This document shows, piece after piece, positions 59,099-64,000 of a DNA stretch of 64,000 bases (the first letter of the stretch is position 1; each line of letters opens with the position of its first letter). A program made the position numbers and the translations under genes. This stretch comes from DATKUA01 sp965602675 (GTDB lineage: Bacteria > Acidobacteriota > DATKUA01), in assembly GCA_965602675.1 (NCBI GenBank), contig CBFCZO010000003.1, forward strand, positions 1-64,000, read 5' to 3'. Below the pieces are notes generated by a model, which ran no database searches, was not told where the DNA came from, and saw nothing but the letters and a program-made list of their open reading frames with translations.

Positions 59099-59803
59099 TC
59101 AGTGCTCCTCTGCAACAGCGCCGCTGATGTATATGGTCGATAGCATCGTGAAGATGAACGTCTGCAGAACCGCCATCAGCAGGCCGAGCGCAACCATCGG
59201 TGCCGGAAGCACTAATGGAAAAAGCTGGGTGAAAGCGCCCACCACTACGTGGTCGGCACTCATACTTCCCGAAAGACGTAAACTCAGGGAGAGCAGGCGC
59301 GCCAGGTGGCTGATCATCTCCGAGATCAGCATCAACGGCGCAAGCGCTGCGAGCGGTCCCATGAACGTTCGCGCGTAGCCGATGGGACCGTGCTGCCTGA
59401 TACCCTGGGCGTTGTAATAGATGAACGACGAGATCGCAAACGCAAGTGTGGTGCTCAGGTACGGCGTCGGCGAGGTCAGTAAGGGCACCACGCCGATAGC
59501 GTTGAACGTCACGATGGTGACTGAGAATCCTCCGATGACCGCAAAATGGTAGTGCGGTTTCACGGGCACGTTGCTGGTTACCATTCCCCTGATCGCCGTG
59601 TAGACGGCTTCCAGCATTTGCTGGAAGGATCCGCGGTTGTCGGGATGCAGGCGGCGGCCGATCAGTGGCAACGCGATCACCAGGATAAGGGTGATCAGGG
59701 TAACCATCACCACGTGGTCGCTGTTAAGAAACTGCACTTCCTGCGGAAGCCCGTCCAGGATTGGCTTGAGCAGCAGGTACGGCAAAGATAGCTCGTGTTT
59801 CAT
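59099..59803 (-). CDS. atpB: ATP synthase F0 subunit a
   Basis: A 234-residue membrane stator with about six spans. The essential Arg lies in LSLSLRLSGSMSADH, the family's conserved span, and the C-terminal MAVLQTFIFTMLSTIYISGA is typical. Together with subunit c it forms the ion path. A gap of 28 bases separates it from atpE. Confidence 0.95.
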   Translation of the reverse strand: MKHELSLPYLLLKPILDGLPQEVQFLNSDHVVMVTLITLILVIALPLIGRRLHPDNRGSFQQMLEAVYTAIRGMVTSNVPVKPHYHFAVIGGFSVTIVTFNAIGVVPLLTSPTPYLSTTLAFAISSFIYYNAQGIRQHGPIGYARTFMGPLAALAPLMLISEMISHLARLLSLSLRLSGSMSADHVVVGAFTQLFPLVLPAPMVALGLLMAVLQTFIFTMLSTIYISGAVAEEH

Positions 59804-59821
59804 CTATGTGCTCTTGGTTCT

Positions 59822-60205
59822 CTAAGCCCTCAGGGCAAAAAACTCCAAGACCAGTTCCACAACGATCGCGGGCAGGAAAATTGATAAGCCCGCAATAAAA
59901 GGCTCCAGGTGGAGCCAAGGTGCCTGGAGAATAGCATAGAGGGTAACCGCGAGCAATACGAATCTCCAGGACACACGCCACCACAGCCTGCGCCGCATGC
60001 GCTTCTGACTGATGGCGTAAACGCCCTTGACCGCGCCGTGGGTCCACAAGCCGCAGAGCAGCATCAGCAGGCCGCCGGTCAGCGCGCTGGCTGCGTGCCC
60101 GAGCCCCCAGAACGCCGCTCCGCCGGTCACAATCGGCAGCAACGCCAGTGCCGCGATATAGGTGCGCTGGAGCGTGCGGTCGGTCTCCTCGGGAAAGAGG
60201 TTCAT
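59822..60205 (-). CDS. atpI: ATP synthase subunit I-like protein
   Basis: A 127-residue membrane protein with four predicted spans (ALALLPIVTGGAAFWGL, AASALTGGLLMLLCGL, VLLAVTLYAILQAP and IFLPAIVVELVLEF). AtpI proteins assist assembly of the c ring or Mg uptake and are poorly conserved, so the call rests on position between atpZ and atpB, size and topology. Confidence 0.75.
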   Translation of the reverse strand: MNLFPEETDRTLQRTYIAALALLPIVTGGAAFWGLGHAASALTGGLLMLLCGLWTHGAVKGVYAISQKRMRRRLWWRVSWRFVLLAVTLYAILQAPWLHLEPFIAGLSIFLPAIVVELVLEFFALRA

Positions 60206-60206
60206 T

Positions 60207-60413
60207 TCAGCCGCTTTTCTCCAGGCGTTTCAATGTTCTTAGCAGATTGACCACGGCCCCCGCAAGGCCGAGTGCCATCAAAGACAAGGTGAGCAAGGGA
60301 GCCGTGCCGAAGATATCGTCGAGCCAGTTTCCCACCCACAAGCCGATAAGGATAGCTGCGACGAACCCCAGCCCTGCCGCGCTCAGCTCAGCGTAGAGGT
60401 GCCCTTTGTCCAT
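60207..60413 (-). CDS. atpZ: AtpZ/AtpQ-like F0 accessory protein
   Basis: A 68-residue protein with two spans. GLGFVAAILIGLWVGNWLDDIFGT is the family signature (GxWxGxWLD), followed by LSLMALGLAGAVVNLL. AtpZ works with AtpI, possibly for Mg or Ca transport supporting the synthase. The ATG at 60413 is chosen because the family starts directly after it. It heads the F0 set and its stop is one base from atpI. Confidence 0.85.
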   Translation of the reverse strand: MDKGHLYAELSAAGLGFVAAILIGLWVGNWLDDIFGTAPLLTLSLMALGLAGAVVNLLRTLKRLEKSG

Positions 60414-60464
60414 GGGCCTAATATATGCCAGCGCCGCTGGCTCTACAACAACGCCGCTCACACG

Positions 60465-60494
60465 AAAACGGCGGGGCATCCTGTGCCCCGCCGT
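60465..60494 (-). terminator. Rho-independent terminator after maeB
   Basis: On the minus strand a perfect 11-base stem ACGGCGGGGCA/TGCCCCGCCGT (60468-60494) with a five-base loop, followed by TTTCG. It is 39 bases past the maeB stop and 51 bases before the atpZ start. Confidence 0.75.
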
Positions 60495-60532
60495 CTGTGA
60501 TTCTTACCTCAATCCGCTGCGTTTTCAGTCTG

Positions 60533-62809
<2,277 letters not shown>

Positions 62810-63021
62810 AACTCCTCAATTGTTCCTAAAGATTCATTTGGAAAAGAGTTGCAGGAGATTATAAGCACAATTACGTTGCATAGTTAATTCCCAAGTGCAT
62901 ACGACCTGTAATCGAGAATTCTTTCACCATTGGCAAAAACAGTCAAGTGCCAATCGATAATCCCGGTGGAATCGTCAGTGGAGCGCTGGTATTCTGCCAG
63001 GGAGCAGGGAATACGACTCAC

Positions 63022-63049
63022 TTGTGAATAAAATATTAGCTAATATGTT
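63022..63049 (+). promoter_or_regulatory. Candidate promoter with palindromic operator for the PhzF-like gene
   Basis: TTGTGA (63022-63027) and TATGTT (63044-63049) are 16 bases apart. A perfect 14-base palindrome ATATTAGCTAATAT (63033-63046) lies in the spacer and overlaps the -10, placed for repression. A CATAAT at 63058 is an alternative -10. Confidence 0.4.
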
Positions 63050-63084
63050 ATGGTGTTCATAATCTGCCCACATCGGAGGTAGTT

Positions 63085-64000
63085 ATGCGGCGAGTAACTT
63101 ATTATATCGTAGATGTTTTTACCGATAAGCCACTTGCTGGCAATCCGCTTGCCGTGTTTCCCGATCGCACCGAGATCCGGGAAGAAGAACTGCAGCAGGT
63201 GGCTCGCGAGTTGAATCTCAGCGAAACCGTTTTCGTCGAGGATCCTACTGATAAGACCGCCTTGCGGCGACTGAGGATCTTTACGCCCTTAAAGGAAATA
63301 CCGCTTGCCGGGCACCCGGTTGTCGGGACGTGGTTCCTGCTCGCCTCGAGGGGGGTCGTCGACCTTGACGAAGTGCTGCACAGCGGCATGGCAACGCTGG
63401 AGATGGCTGACGGAATCGAGAAGATCACGTTCAACCACGAGCTGGCGGCCGGTGTCTTGCCGGTGACGGTCTACCGCTCCGACGGCGAGGTCACGGGTGT
63501 GGCGATGGATCAGGTTCCGCCGGTATTCGGCGACGAGATACAGGACGTCGACCTCGTCGCATCGGCTCTCGGGCTCAAGGGCGATCAGATAAGGCGGAGC
63601 GGGATGCCGCCACGCGTCGTTTCCACCGGCCTGCCGATAATGATCGCGCCTTTGGCGTCGCTGAAGGACCTGCAGGAGATACAGATCAACACCTCTGAGT
63701 TCAGCAACCTGACAACAGAGCATAAATGCACGGGGATTTACGCTTTCACCCGCGACGCGCCCAAGGAGGTCGCCCTCGTGCGCGCCAGGGGATTCTTCCC
63801 CGATGTGGGTGTGGCCGAAGACCCCGCCACCGGCTCTGCTTCCGGCTGTCTCGGGGCCTACCTGGCAAAGCACGACGTCATCCATCCGCGTCCGACGGTC
63901 GCCTTCCAGATCTCCCAAGGCGCCGAAATCGGGCGGCCCAGTACGATCGGCGTCGAGGTCACCGCCGAGGGCGCCGAAATCGTGCGCATCCGCGTCGTTG
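63085..64000 (+). CDS. PhzF-family isomerase/epimerase, 3' end cut off
   Basis: The first 305 codons are visible and open to the window end. The family marks are VFTDKPLAGNPLAVF, LNLSETVFVE (Glu47 is the general acid/base position of PhzF), PLAGHPVVGTWFLLA and VAEDPATGSASGCLGAYLA. PhzF acts in phenazine synthesis, but most relatives have unknown isomerase roles, and no other phenazine genes are present. GGAGG lies five bases before the ATG. The usual length is about 280-310 residues, so little is missing. Confidence 0.9.
   Translation, partial: MRRVTYYIVDVFTDKPLAGNPLAVFPDRTEIREEELQQVARELNLSETVFVEDPTDKTALRRLRIFTPLKEIPLAGHPVVGTWFLLASRGVVDLDEVLHSGMATLEMADGIEKITFNHELAAGVLPVTVYRSDGEVTGVAMDQVPPVFGDEIQDVDLVASALGLKGDQIRRSGMPPRVVSTGLPIMIAPLASLKDLQEIQINTSEFSNLTTEHKCTGIYAFTRDAPKEVALVRARGFFPDVGVAEDPATGSASGCLGAYLAKHDVIHPRPTVAFQISQGAEIGRPSTIGVEVTAEGAEIVRIRVV

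Overview
The window is an ordinary, densely coded chromosomal segment. There are no tRNA or rRNA genes, no CRISPR array, no transposase and no phage genes that I can see. Coding DNA is GC-rich (about 60% in stretches counted by eye). The organism is a diderm, LPS-making bacterium: it has LptB, an LptC/OstA-like protein, a FadL-type outer-membrane channel, a lipoprotein and sigma-54. A separate F0 gene set (atpZ-atpI-atpB-atpE, without atpF or F1 genes), a regulatory PTS with HPr kinase, split transketolase, ADP-forming acyl-CoA synthetase and a MaeB-type malic enzyme point to a Deltaproteobacteria-like lineage or a neighbouring candidate phylum. I cannot place it more closely.

Layout. 1-7.6 kb: 3' part of alaS, a HAD hydrolase, a lytic transglycosylase, split transketolase, a zinc-ribbon membrane protein and deoC, with many short AGGGAC-type palindromic repeats between them. 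7.6-14.1 kb: a glycolipid-like set made of a GT4 glycosyltransferase, a radical SAM/SPASM protein, a GT-C-like membrane protein, an LPG-synthase-like flippase and an inositol-phosphatase-like enzyme. 14.3-25.6 kb: a TlpA-like thioredoxin, queA, ADP-forming acyl-CoA synthetase, a DciA-like protein, a coiled-coil membrane protein, a helical-repeat protein, an RDD protein, a sugar-kinase-like phosphotransferase and two Dpp-type permeases. 25.7-31.6 kb: holB-tmk-symporter operon, a LegB-like dehydratase with a sugar nucleotidyltransferase, and a zinc-ribbon/SH3 protein. 31.7-36.5 kb: a tight three-gene set (HEAT-like protein, SBP5-like exported protein, sensor histidine kinase) without a response regulator. 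36.6-41.5 kb: FadL-like channel, chalcone-isomerase-like protein, flavin-binding-like protein, ABC-2 permease and a peroxiredoxin-like protein. 41.6-43.5 kb: two glycosyltransferases.

43.5-54.5 kb is one long minus-strand operon: nucleotidyltransferase, giant LptC/OstA protein, lptB, rpoN, hpf, ptsN, hprK, EIIA-Man, HPr, EI, a cupin and a lipoprotein. It joins LPS transport, sigma-54, ribosome hibernation and a PTS with no sugar permease, so the PTS is probably regulatory. 54.6-64 kb: a second flippase-like protein, nadB, a small unknown protein, a phosphatase-superfamily enzyme sitting directly behind the F0 terminator, the F0 genes, a malic enzyme-phosphotransacetylase fusion and the start of a PhzF-like gene cut by the window end.

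The most notable observations are a low-GC insertion inside alaS, the repeat family whose copies sit flush on stop codons, the SBP5-like/histidine-kinase module, the 782-residue LptC/OstA protein, a 14-G tract in a ribosome-binding position, and the radical SAM protein in the glycolipid set. No stretch above 300 bases lacks a gene; the longest gaps are 62810-63084 and 6143-6385.
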